From NCBI GenBank assembly GCA_965649825.1, contig OZ287697.1, forward strand, positions 1,922,001 through 1,986,000: 64,000 nucleotides of DNA, read 5' to 3'. The translations under genes were made by a program, and so were the position numbers. This stretch comes from Penicillus capitatus. Taxonomy: Eukaryota; Chlorophyta. The stretch's first letter is position 1. Every line of letters starts with the position of its first letter. The notes under the pieces are model-generated. The model ran no database searches. It had not been told where the DNA came from and was given only the letters and a program-made list of their open reading frames with translations. Below, in pieces: positions 55,202 through 64,000 of this stretch.

Positions 55202-56961
55202 ATGAAGGGAAACCACCGTCTTCGCCACAGTGAAGATTCTGTCGATAGGCATTTGGGCGGTAGAACTTTTCTCTTCAGCGGTACAGCTTCGCGAGACGAA
55301 GCGCAGAGAACAGGAACGTGAACGCGATCATCTGCTGCAGTCACGGAATCTCTTTCATACAACGCCTCTGATGAGCTGCATTCGCTCCACTGTAGATATC
55401 ACCGACAACACAACGATGCCAGTGCGACGGTCAAAAGCTGGGAGAAAGACGAAATGCGGCGGCGCGAGCGCGAAGACAAAGAGATGGCGGAACAGTGTTA
55501 CATTCTCGAGCACCTCGAACGGGTATCGTCGCACAACGTCGTCACAAATGCGACATGGTTGCCTCGGTGCCCCAGGTCGAGAGCCAAAAACGCGCAGCTG
55601 AACAGATCCGGCAAGAAGAAGAGCGCATTGCACGGACGTTAGCTAAGGAGGTGTGTGAAGAGAAATTGCGCATGAGTGAAATACAGGCAATACATCAAGA
55701 AAGCGTCGAACTCCGCAGGTTGCCGCGAAGTGCCAATGACACGGCGACCGTCACACGCGTGTAGACTCGCGGAGCACATTCGCATCGGCAGAATGAATAA
55801 GGAACGACACCAACAGAGGGTGGCCAAAGAACAGGCAATGGCCGAGAAAAGCAAACGCGATGTCGCCTTTTTTGAAGAAATGGAGATGCGCCGCAAAGAG
55901 AGTTTGGAAAATGAAGAAAGAAAACGTGCCCAGAGAAAGCAGGAAGCAGAACACAACCGAAAGCTGCTGGAAGAGCAACGCGACGTGTGACGATCGCTGC
56001 CAAAGTGTGACAGGATCGCTGTGTCTTTAAGGAGAAAGAGGCACATCGGAAGGCGAATGCGAGTCAGGCGAAAGAGGACGAGCGAAGGATGGTGTTGGCA
56101 GTGGTCGAGCGTATTGAGAAGGAAGAACGGCAGAGAATCGAATCGGACCGACAGAAAAAAGAAAGAACGATGAAAGAGATGTGCACTCTACAGGAGGAAA
56201 GACAGAAACAGAAGGAACTTCAGAAACAGAAGGTGGTGGGTGCGGTCAGGCCACGAGAGACAGTGGGGCGTTTGCAGGAGAACGAAGCAGAGGAAAAGAT
56301 TCGACAGTACTGGATTTCGGTGTCGGAGCGTGAGGCACTCAGCAACGAGATGAAACGCACGGCGGCGGAAGAAGCGGATCGAAGACACCGCTTGCTGTGT
56401 AAAGATATCGCGGAAAAAGCGCGTGCCGTGCAGGAGGAAGAGGAGATAAGACAGATACTCTGTGCCGAAGAGCAACGCGAGCGCGACGCACTTGAGCAAC
56501 GACGCAGACGCGAGCGCGAGGAGAAACAGATCCGAGATGTCGTTGCCGAGAACGAAAAGCAGATTCAGTTGAAAGTGCGTCTCTCCGTGTTCATGTGGCG
56601 AGGGAGCTGCCGTTATGAAGTTTAGGCACAAATGGCGGCGCAAGAGCGACAAGAAGAGGAGGTGTATCGAAAACGACTCATGGAGGAATTTGCCGAAAAG
56701 GATCGCCTTGAGCAACTGACCACGCAAAAGCGTCGTCTGAAGCAGATAGAGCACCGCAGAGAAATCGAGCGTCTCATTTGCGAACGACGTATGGAAGTTG
56801 AGAGAGCGAAGGTTCGCGAAGAGGAAGAAGAGCGCCAGAGGCGTGAGAATACATCGCGAAAAGAACGCCTTATCGAGCAAGAAAGGTCGAAATTGATGGC
56901 GGAGGCAGAACAGCTCAAAGATTATTTGCCGAACAAAATGAACAGCACGACGCATCTCTAA
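55202..56961 (+). CDS. Long coiled-coil protein, MNS1/trichoplein (TPH)-like, probably axonemal
   Basis: After a short leader exon, nearly the whole protein (~500 residues) is a continuous Arg/Glu/Lys/Gln helix: TVKSWEKDEMRRRERED, EQIRQEEERIARTLAKE, IRIGRMNKERHQQRVAKEQ, EEMEMRRKESLENEERKRAQRKQE, QEERQKQKELQKQK. This matches the trichohyalin-plectin-homology style of ciliary proteins such as MNS1 and CFAP53; the exact orthologue is uncertain. Introns of 45-59 nt connect all parts in phase, e.g. GTTGCCGCG…GTGTAG and GTGTGACG…CTTTAAG. The next gene starts 21 bp after its stop, on the same strand. Confidence 0.6.
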
Positions 56962-56982
56962 TCATCCATCGCACGTCCTTCG

Positions 56983-58146
56983 ATGACGAGTCGAACGGTG
57001 AACGACTCCGCTTCGGTGTCTGCGAGCACGGGTTGGGTCTCACACTTCACGCGTTTTGCCTGCCTCACACTTTTGTTGTTTCAGAGACGTTGAGTGATTT
57101 AGAAGAGCGCACGATTTCGGATATCGTCGTCGACGACCGGAGACCGAAATACACGGAAACGTTTGACGTGGGTGCTCCCTCGGGAAGCGACGTCCATGGT
57201 GAATTCGAGGTCGACTCCGAGGCCACGGTCTCTGACGATGACGTATGGGATAGCGGAAGCGATAATCCTGCAGCGACCGTCTCTTGGTGTGCTGACGAGG
57301 TAGAGGCAAAATGGGGAACGGCTTGTTGTGGTGTAGGCAGCCGTCGCAGAGATTGACAGCGCGTCAGTTAGCTCGACAAGAACGTCTGTTGCAAGGGATT
57401 TCGCAGACGCAATGGAATGATATGCGTTTGCCAAGGGGACTCGATTTGAGCCACAAAGCGAAACAGATGCGAGTTCTGTCGGAAGAGCAGCACCTAAAAC
57501 GCATGAAAGCGGCGGAAGTGCGTCGCGTTCGGACACAGAAGGCGAGAAGAGACGTGATGGAAATCACCAAGGCGCGCATCCGTGCAGCAACTAGCAACAA
57601 ATTTAGAGATATGGTCGAAAACGGCCATAATGAGAAACGCAAAGTGCCGCCATAGAATGCTTGCTTCGTGATCATGCGATATCGGGTCGTGAACATGTAG
57701 GTGGCAAAGAGACAGGCTTCGGTTCTTCCTGGCTTCGTTCGTTTTCGGCATCGTGCTGAACAGTCCGTTCTCGTTCTGCCAGAAGGAGCAGATCTGCCAT
57801 ATGCAAGGACATCTGTCAACGGCGGCTATAGCTACCCCGCTAAGAGGTACGGCATCGAACCACTGTTCACAGATGTTGTCGAAATCGCTGCAGGGTTCGG
57901 TGCGAATTGCATTTGGAGCCTGGATTCAAACTAGGCGATCTAAAATTGGGCACACCGTTGCAGATGAAGCGCGACGGTGGAAGAGTGACACTGTTGCATG
58001 AAGGACATCTTCTGGGTGACGTCACCTGTCGCTATCTTCTACCTTCTGCCACAGATCTGACCGGAAAAGTGACAAGCATCCGTTATGGAAACCCTTCCGG
58101 CCGAATAACCGATTCTCTCGTCGTGACTCTGGATCACCAGATATGA
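56983..58146 (+). CDS. INO80 complex subunit B (IES2)-like, PAPA-1 region protein
   Basis: An acidic N terminus (DLEERTISDIVVDDR; VDSEATVSDDDVWDSG) is followed by a PAPA-1-like region: QRLTARQLARQERLLQG, LPRGLDLSHKAKQMRVLSEEQHLKRMKAAEVRRVRTQKARRDV. Then comes VRFRHRAEQSVLVLPEGADLPY, which resembles the segment after the PAPA-1 helix in INO80B/IES2. That family normally ends in a HIT zinc finger; here no Cys cluster follows, and the C terminus is LEPGFKLGDLKLGTPLQMKR…SIRYGNPSGRITDS instead. Four introns of ~41-57 nt were resolved. Likely a chromatin-remodelling subunit. Confidence 0.55.
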
Positions 58147-58197
58147 TGCGATGTAAAGAAATCTGTGTTGTTTACAGCGGCGTTGTGGTGACGAATC

Positions 58198-59865
58198 CTA
58201 GATAGTGTAGTCAAAGTTTCCAACAAAATACTGATCCTCAGGCAAGAAAGCCGCCGTGACGGTACGGCCAGAAAACTTGCGACCGTGCATCGCATTTCGT
58301 GCTTTGACGGCCACGTTCACGTCGTCGAATTCGATAATGACTTTTCCGAGCCCAGTGGCCTGTTTTTGGTCGGGTGGTGCCGGCCGTGGGATCTGGACCC
58401 GCTTCACAGTTCCGTATCGTTCGCATTCTTCCATCATGTCTTCACAGATCTCTCGATAAGCATCTTCATCCTGAAGCTCTTCAATACTCACGGCATCGTC
58501 TAGTGTGACAATTCTGGTGGCTCCGGAGAGAGAGGTGATGGCATTGGCGGGTAACATGGCATTGGCTGCTTGGGTCTCTGTCGCCCTCCGCACGGTCAGC
58601 ACACGATCGCCCATCTTTAATCCATTGAGACCCTGACAGGCAATGTCTGTCACACTTCCATCCGCATAGACGACAAAACCGTAGCTGCGCCACAACGCCA
58701 TCATTGCATGTAGAGGTGATGATGGGACGTATGCGTACCCTTTCGACTGTCCGGTGTCACGATCTTTAACGAGGTCAAATGACTTGATCTCCCCAAAGGT
58801 ACCGAGCAGCTCACGGCATTGCTCTTCAGATAGATAGTAAGGAATGCCTCCGACGAAGATGCGTTCATGAGCATCTGTGATGCTGGTTCCGCTGGAATGG
58901 AGTCCGACTGCCTTGAGGTCAAGGTTGGGATTCGGAATGCTCGGTCCCAAAGATGCCGCCGCCGCCGGATTGTAATCGTTAGGACGACGAACACGTACAC
59001 TCACTCCTTCGAACATCACACCATCCAGGGCCATTGCATTTGATGTCTCCTCCACTAACACACGACACACCTGTCACGTCAACGATCGCAGCAGCTGGTG
59101 TGAATGACCTGTACGAAACTCTACAAAGGCAAAATTCTTCTCTCTATTGATGTAGACATTGACCACTAAAGAAGAGTGAGGACAATGTCCTTGAAGAGAG
59201 AATCGGGATCAAGTAGAGTACCCACGACACCCGGTCCCTGAGAGGTTCCACCGATGGCCGCCAGGGCGTGGCTCATGAATGTGGCAATGGACTGTTCGTT
59301 GGCCGAAGGCGGCAATCCTCCAACATAGACACGTCTAGCATGACGCGTTGCTTGAGCAGACGGCTGAGTCAGTGCAGAGTTCTGGATCAGTCCTATCACA
59401 CATATCTCCTTAGTCAGTCACACTTTCTTCCGGCCGTCACCTCATACACCCCTCACCTGGTAATCCCATTCCCGGGTACAGAATCGGCGGGTTTCCATTG
59501 GGGTCGGATAAATCTGGCTGAATGAGGACGTCTTGAGGGATAACAGATGACATGGGTGCAGGCACAAGGGCGCCAGACAATGTTTGCTCCACTTCTCCGG
59601 CTGGCTGAGGTCTTACGTCGAACAGGGTGCGCTTGCGCCTTCGGGGTGGTGTGCGGGATCGTTTTCTGGAACTTGACCGTCGGCCTCGGCTCTTTTCGCG
59701 ACTACGACTTCGACGACGTCCTTTATCTCGACCACGGCGTCGTCGGGACTTACTCTCCGACGAAGCGTCGCGCTCACGTCTCCGCTTTTCTTCGCGCTTT
59801 TCGTGCGGTCCGCCATCGGCAACCGCTTCATTGGAAGATGCGTCGGGACGCTGTTCAAATTCCAT
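58198..59865 (-). CDS. U2AF2: U2 snRNP auxiliary factor large subunit (U2AF65)
   Basis: Binds the 3' splice site region and recruits U2 snRNP. An N-terminal RS domain (RRRRGRDKGRRRSRSREKSRGRRSSSRKRSR) is followed by a linker with RTLFDVRPQPAG. RRM1 (RRVYVGGLPPSANE … REKNFAFVEFRT), RRM2 (ERIFVGGIPYYLSEEQCRELLGTFG … SKGYA) and a C-terminal UHM (RIVTLDDAVSIEELQDEDAYREICEDMMEECERYG … LGKVIIEFDD) give the full architecture. Several short introns were removed. The ATG at 59865 lies 91 bp from the divergent TIM23 ATG. Confidence 0.94.
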
Positions 59866-59956
59866 CCGCGGAAGCACGACGCACACGAACAAACATCTAT
59901 ACGACATTCATTTATTCATTCATTCTTGCATCCAATCACCTTTACCTACCTTTATT

Positions 59957-60661
59957 ATGGGCATTCTCGATGGCTTCGCACCCAAATCCTCGGCGCCGTC
60001 TCCGTCGAAGGAAGTGCTCCAATCGCATCCCGAAGAGGTTCCTGATTTCGCAGCCGAGAAGCCATTGAAGGATGAAAAACGTTCCGGAAAGCTCTACGAT
60101 CCCTATGCCGGACTCTCTGGCGCATTGCGGGGAAAACGCGGTGCCCTGCGTTTGCCAGATGAGCCAGAGTATCTCTTCATCGAACAAGCAAAGCAGAAAC
60201 GACGAAGCTGGAGTGAGAATCTCTGCTATTATACTGGAGTGGGTTATGGAATGGGGGCACTTTCGGGTGGTGGTTATGGTTTGATGCAGCTGATGGCGAA
60301 CAAACCCGAAATCGCGATCGACAGTCATCGCGTTCGTCTCAATCGATTTCTCAACCTGACAGGACGCACGGGACGATCCTTTGGCAATGCCTTTGGTGTC
60401 CTGGGTCTCTTCTTCGCCACATTTGAGAGCAGTCTAACAGCGATGACGGAGCCATACATTCCGCCCTTCTTAGGGACGCTTGGAGCGGGTAAGAAGAAAG
60501 GATATGCGAAGAGAGAGATGGCATGAGTGTATGTAGGATTTGCAACGGGGGCGCTGTTTCGATCGACGAGGGGGCCAAGAGCGGCGGTTATTGCTGGAGG
60601 AGTTGGGGCAACGGCAGCCATGACCCTCCTTTTGGGCCGTCAGTTTATTTCCGGATTGTGA
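59957..60661 (+). CDS. TIM23: Mitochondrial import inner-membrane translocase TIM23
   Basis: Channel-forming subunit of the presequence translocase. The N terminus is hydrophilic (LQSHPEEVPDF; DPYAGLSG). The Tim17/Tim22/Tim23 domain has GVGYGMGALSGGGYGLMQLM, LNRFLNLTGRTGRSFGNAFGVLGLFFATFES and, across a 48-nt intron (60489-60536), GTLGAGFATGALFRSTRGPRAAVIAGGVGATAAMTLLL: four Gly-rich membrane segments. The length (~218 residues) fits TIM23 rather than the shorter TIM17. Confidence 0.9.
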
Positions 60662-60829
60662 ATGGATTCTGAAACATGTCTCGAGATGGAGATTAAAGTA
60701 TAACGGCACGAATCGTGATGTGCAGAGATGCTGTTGAAAACCAGCAGTACCATTGTGGAAACGCCTCTTCGACATCTCTCCGGAACGCCTCGTATGCACC
60801 TGCCGCAAAGATGTCAGATAGCCGTCCCA

Positions 60830-61647
60830 TCATGGCTTGCTACTTTGAAGAGGAAGATTACGTGTGGAGAGCTGCAATGGATGAACCAGAGTCGAACCCG
60901 TGGCATCCTCTAGTCATCATGCAGTTGCGCGTTTGCAGATCTATGGCAGGGGTCACCTATGTAGTGTGGTGCTCTATTGCCATCTTTGCTGACGTGGAAC
61001 CAGTAGTCCTCCCCCTCTGCCTGCTGTATGACGCTGTCAACATTCTGTACTTGCGGCGGAGAAGGGGGCGAAGTATCCGGTGGGTCGGCCAACGGGATCT
61101 CCTTCCTCGATAGAATCCTTTCCAGCGACCTCACTCAAAGACATGCAGCTTCTCTTCGGCAGCCTTTCACTTTCGTCTTTTACCTGCAAGCGTACAGGAC
61201 GATGTCCAGCGATTCCACCTTGATCTAAACAGAGAATGCAAGGCATGGTTTTCTTGTATGAGAAAAGGAGAAGCACATCTTGGATGCCAGATAAGAGGAT
61301 CTCAGAGTGCTTCCTGCACGAGAGCGTTCTGAACAAGTGCGTGTGATGCGAGGCAATGTAGTTGACCGGCAAATGGCACGAAGGCGGATGAACTGATCTG
61401 GAGTCAGTCTCCTTCCTTCTTCCAACGCAGCCAGTGATGTTTTAGGCCACAATGAACCTGGGTTCTCTCTTGGCAGGCAAGGGAATGCTGTTGATAACTC
61501 CTCCTTCATCTTCTCCAGCTCTGGCGGGAAGCCCCTAATCAAAACAAGATCACAGATTCTGTCCAGCGTCAACTTTGGAGTCACGCGTAGACAAGCGCCA
61601 GGACGCCATTCCACGCGACAAAGAATCCCTTTGGTCGTAGAAAGCAT
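60830..61647 (-). CDS. Protein of unknown function with a WPKTSLAAL motif
   Basis: Not recognised. Exons join to give KGILCRVEWRPGACLRVTPKL, DRICDLVLIRGFPPELEKMKEEL, RENPGSLWPKTSLAALEEGRRLTPDQFIRLRAICR, HSEILLSGIQDVLLLFSY, then a Pro/Ser linker (LADPPDTSPPSPPQ) and AEGEDYWFHVSKDGNRAPHY. The LWPKTSLAAL…LTPDQFIRL block looks like a conserved domain and the gene has normal short introns. The stop is at 60830-60832. It is divergent from COQ8, 73 bp away. Confidence 0.5.
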
Positions 61648-61720
61648 TTGCGGTACTGCTGGATCACCGATTCCATATGAGGCGACGTCATTCGTGCAGG
61701 TAACGTCGCATTCGAAGACG

Positions 61721-63534
61721 ATGCAAGAGGCGCTGGGGCAAGTACGTGGATGGTGTCTCGCCGGGATTTCGACGGTCCTTCGACAAAGGCCTGCAGGATA
61801 CGACGTCAAGAAAAAATTCGAGCAGCGTATCCTTGACATTCTCAAACAGACACACGACGTTGCGACACCGTGGCACCACAATGCATGACATATCTGTCAC
61901 TAGGTACCCTCAGAAGCGCCTCAAGAAACGCAGCCGCCAACGATCCATTCTCCGGACGAAGAAAAATCCAAAGGGGCACTGTCTGAAGAGACGCATCCAT
62001 CAGCAGGAGAGAAATCGCTAGGCGAAGGAGATCAACCTCGTGCGGATGTTGAATGGGATACGAGCTCCTCCCGTGCACATGTGCCCTTTCGTGGTTTGGG
62101 ATCATCCTCTCGGGAGAGACGTGTACCGTCAACGCCTTTCGGCAGAGTGATGGGATTCGCCGGTCTCGGAGCGAATCTCGCCTACGGTGCCGTGCGAGAT
62201 TCCGTCTCCTCTCTCTTCCGCCCCGATCCGACAAACAGCACATCACGAATGATGAACGAACGCAATGCTGAAGTCTTGGCAGCCGGTCTGTGTCGAATGA
62301 GAGGAGCTGCCCTAAAGTTGGGACAGATGCTATCCATACAAGACGAGACCGTTATTCCTCCCTATCTCCAGGCAGCCTTGGACCGTGTTCGTGCTGGAGC
62401 AGACTATATGCCACGGCATCAGCTGGAAAATGTTCTACAGAAGGAACTGGGTGGTGATTGGATGAAAATGTTCGCCGAGTTTGATTTCATGCCCATAGCG
62501 GCAGCATCCATTGGTCAAGTGCATCGAGCTGTGTTGTTGGACGGAACCATCGTCGCAATGAAAATCCAGTATCCAGGAGTGGCGATGAGCATTGAGTCGG
62601 ATCTCAACAATTTGATGACGTTAATGAAAGTGAGCGAGATTTAACCACAAGGGGGTATTTTCAAAAACCTGCCACCAGGTGACAGATGTGCTGCCCAAGG
62701 GACTGTACGTGGACACAATTGTGGAAGTTATGCGTAAAGAGTTGGCCTTGGAGTGTGACTACGAGTACGAGTTGCAGAGCCAACAGCGATTCAAGGAGCT
62801 CATCGAGCAGGATGCGTATTGCCGGACGCGCTTTCGTGTGCCGGATGTGTTTCCAGATCTGAGCACCAGACAAATCTTGACATCGGAATGGGTGCCAGGG
62901 GTTGCTGTCGACAAAGTGCGAGATTTGAGTCAGGCCGTGCGAAATGAAGTGGGCACGCGGTTGCTGCACATCACTATGAAGGAGCTCTTCTCGTGGAGGT
63001 TCATGCAGACCGATCCAAACTGGGGCAATTTTCTATACGATACGGAGACAGAGATGCTCTCATTGATCGATTTCGGTGCCGCAAAGGAGTTTCCCAAGAG
63101 TTTTACCGATGAGTATCTGCGCATGGTCGCCGCCTGTGCCGAGAAAGATAGAAAACGGGTCATTCAATGCTCGGAGAATCTCGGATTTCTCACAGGTTAG
63201 TGTGATAGGTATTATGTTCTGAATGAATACGTTTGTTGCAGGCGACGAAAACCGGGCAATGCTGGATGCGCATTGTGAAGCCGGGTTCATTGTGGGGCAG
63301 CCGTTTTCGAAGCAAAGCGAGTATGATTTCCGCCGCCATTCGCAACAGACGGCTCGAGTCACGCAGCTGGGTACGGTGATGTTAAAGAATCGTCTCTGTC
63401 CACCTCCGCAGGAGTCTTATTCCCTTCATCGGAAGCTCAGTGGTGCCTTCTTGTGTTGCATTAAGCTGGGATCCGTTATTCCGAGTCATCAGATGTTCTA
63501 TGAAGTTCTGCACGGTCACAACTTCGACAATTAA
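61721..63534 (+). CDS. COQ8: COQ8/ABC1/ADCK-type atypical kinase
   Basis: UbiB-family ATPase needed for coenzyme Q biosynthesis in mitochondria. A helical N terminus (EALGQVRGWCLAGISTVL) and a variable linker are followed by the signature KxGQ helix in RMRGAALKLGQMLSIQD. Then come AAASIGQVHRA (Ala-rich loop), MKIQYPG (ATP-binding Lys), ELALECDYEYELQSQQRF, TSEWVPGV, QTDPNWGNFLYD (catalytic-loop Asp and Asn) and LIDFGAAKEF (DFG). The tail EAGFIVGQPFSKQSEYDF is also family-typical. Three introns of 46-48 nt were placed, e.g. GTGAGCGAG…CACCAG before VTDVLPKG. Confidence 0.94.
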
Positions 63535-64000
63535 GATGAAAGATGGGAATCATCAGCGACAAAAATCCTGTGTTTCTTGACCTCGACGTCGTAAACGGAG
63601 AGAGACTGTTGCACACTTTAATTTTTTTTTTGTTCTCGCTCAGATCTGTAATCGATGTATCGGTGGACCGATTTCGCCATTGTTATCGTACAATTCTTTC
63701 TTCTTAGCCACGTTGTCCTCTAAATCGTCGATATATACTAATGCGCGTTTGCATGCATATGAGGGAAACCGAGAATAAAACCGGTAGTACATTAAAACAA
63801 TTTATAGGAGGAGGCGCATTGTCACAAATCTTTCAGTCAGCGTCGTGGTCGCATAGACGCGCGGCGACGGACGAAGAAACGAAGTTATGAACATCGTCAG
63901 CTGCGTGCGAGAGTAAACTCCTTCTCACCTTCGCTGACACCGATTGACGGAAGCCGGTCACGACGCTCACATGGACCTATCTCCTTTGGAGCCGTGGCTA
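63535..64000. other. Right-edge intergenic sequence
   Basis: No supported gene. A T-rich run near 63.62 kb follows the COQ8 stop. Confidence 0.4.

Noticed and set aside
59627-60526. 299-codon plus-strand frame running into TIM23
   Set aside because: Its first part is antisense to the U2AF65 RS domain and does not begin with ATG; the real TIM23 starts at 59957.
1-64000. rRNA, tRNA, CRISPR, IS elements or transposases
   Set aside because: None recognised: no tandem repeat-spacer arrays, no transposase motifs and no convincing tRNA T-loop/acceptor pairs by eye.

Overview
This window is nuclear DNA from a gene-dense microbial eukaryote. Apparent frameshifts resolve into short GT-AG introns, mostly 41-62 nt. 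Genes lie on both strands, a few tens of bases apart. The content is eukaryotic throughout: SAGA ADA2, Pol II RPB9, U2AF65, TIM23, DUS3, a RAD5/RAD16-type SNF2 protein and a COQ8 kinase. An axonemal-type coiled-coil protein suggests a flagellated stage. A plant-type ALDH12, a plant-like AP2 domain, an organellar methionine aminopeptidase and a bacterial-type RNase M5 hint at a plastid history or an alga/protist lineage. I cannot name the organism from sequence alone.

Layout. 0.9-9.8 kb: P5C dehydrogenase (ALDH12, minus), RNase M5 (plus), an F-box/LRR protein (plus), an unrecognised coiled-coil gene (minus) and MutY glycosylase (plus). 9.8-16.4 kb: AP2 regulator (minus), a TLC/NTT-like carrier, ADA2 and a coiled-coil protein (all plus). 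16.9-21.5 kb: XRCC4-like (minus), U2AF-like RS/RRM protein, organellar EF-Ts and a DHH phosphoesterase (plus). 21.8-27.4 kb: two secreted SUN-family (GH132-like) proteins flanking RPB9. 27.7-32.1 kb: a DNAJC8-like J protein, two small secreted acidic proteins with hydrophobic tails, and one hypothetical. 32.8-40.8 kb: SIP5-type RING protein, DUS3, a small SIM-containing protein and a secreted subtilisin. 42.0-44.6 kb: SNF2/RING helicase. 44.6-49.9 kb: poorly resolved, with unrecognised fragments. 50.0-63.5 kb: SAP-Kelch-BTB protein, MetAP1, CFIm68-like RRM protein, MNS1-like coiled coil, INO80B-like protein, U2AF65, TIM23, a hypothetical and COQ8.

Themes. Splicing and RNA biology are well represented (two U2AF large-subunit-like genes, a DNAJC8-like protein, a CFIm68-like protein, DUS3, RNase M5). 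So are organelle genes (ALDH12, EF-Ts, MetAP1, TIM23, COQ8), DNA repair and chromatin (MutY, XRCC4-like, SNF2, ADA2, INO80B-like), and secreted proteins (SUN pair, subtilisin, twin acidic proteins).

The most unexpected signal is a 9-mer, TGATGTGAC. I counted it by eye 22 times on the two strands, where about 0.5 would be expected by chance. Several copies lie in very short divergent promoters, sometimes only tens of bases from both start codons; others lie in introns. No rRNA, tRNA, CRISPR array or transposon was recognised. Coordinates of gene ends come from hand-resolved splicing and may be off by an exon where stated.
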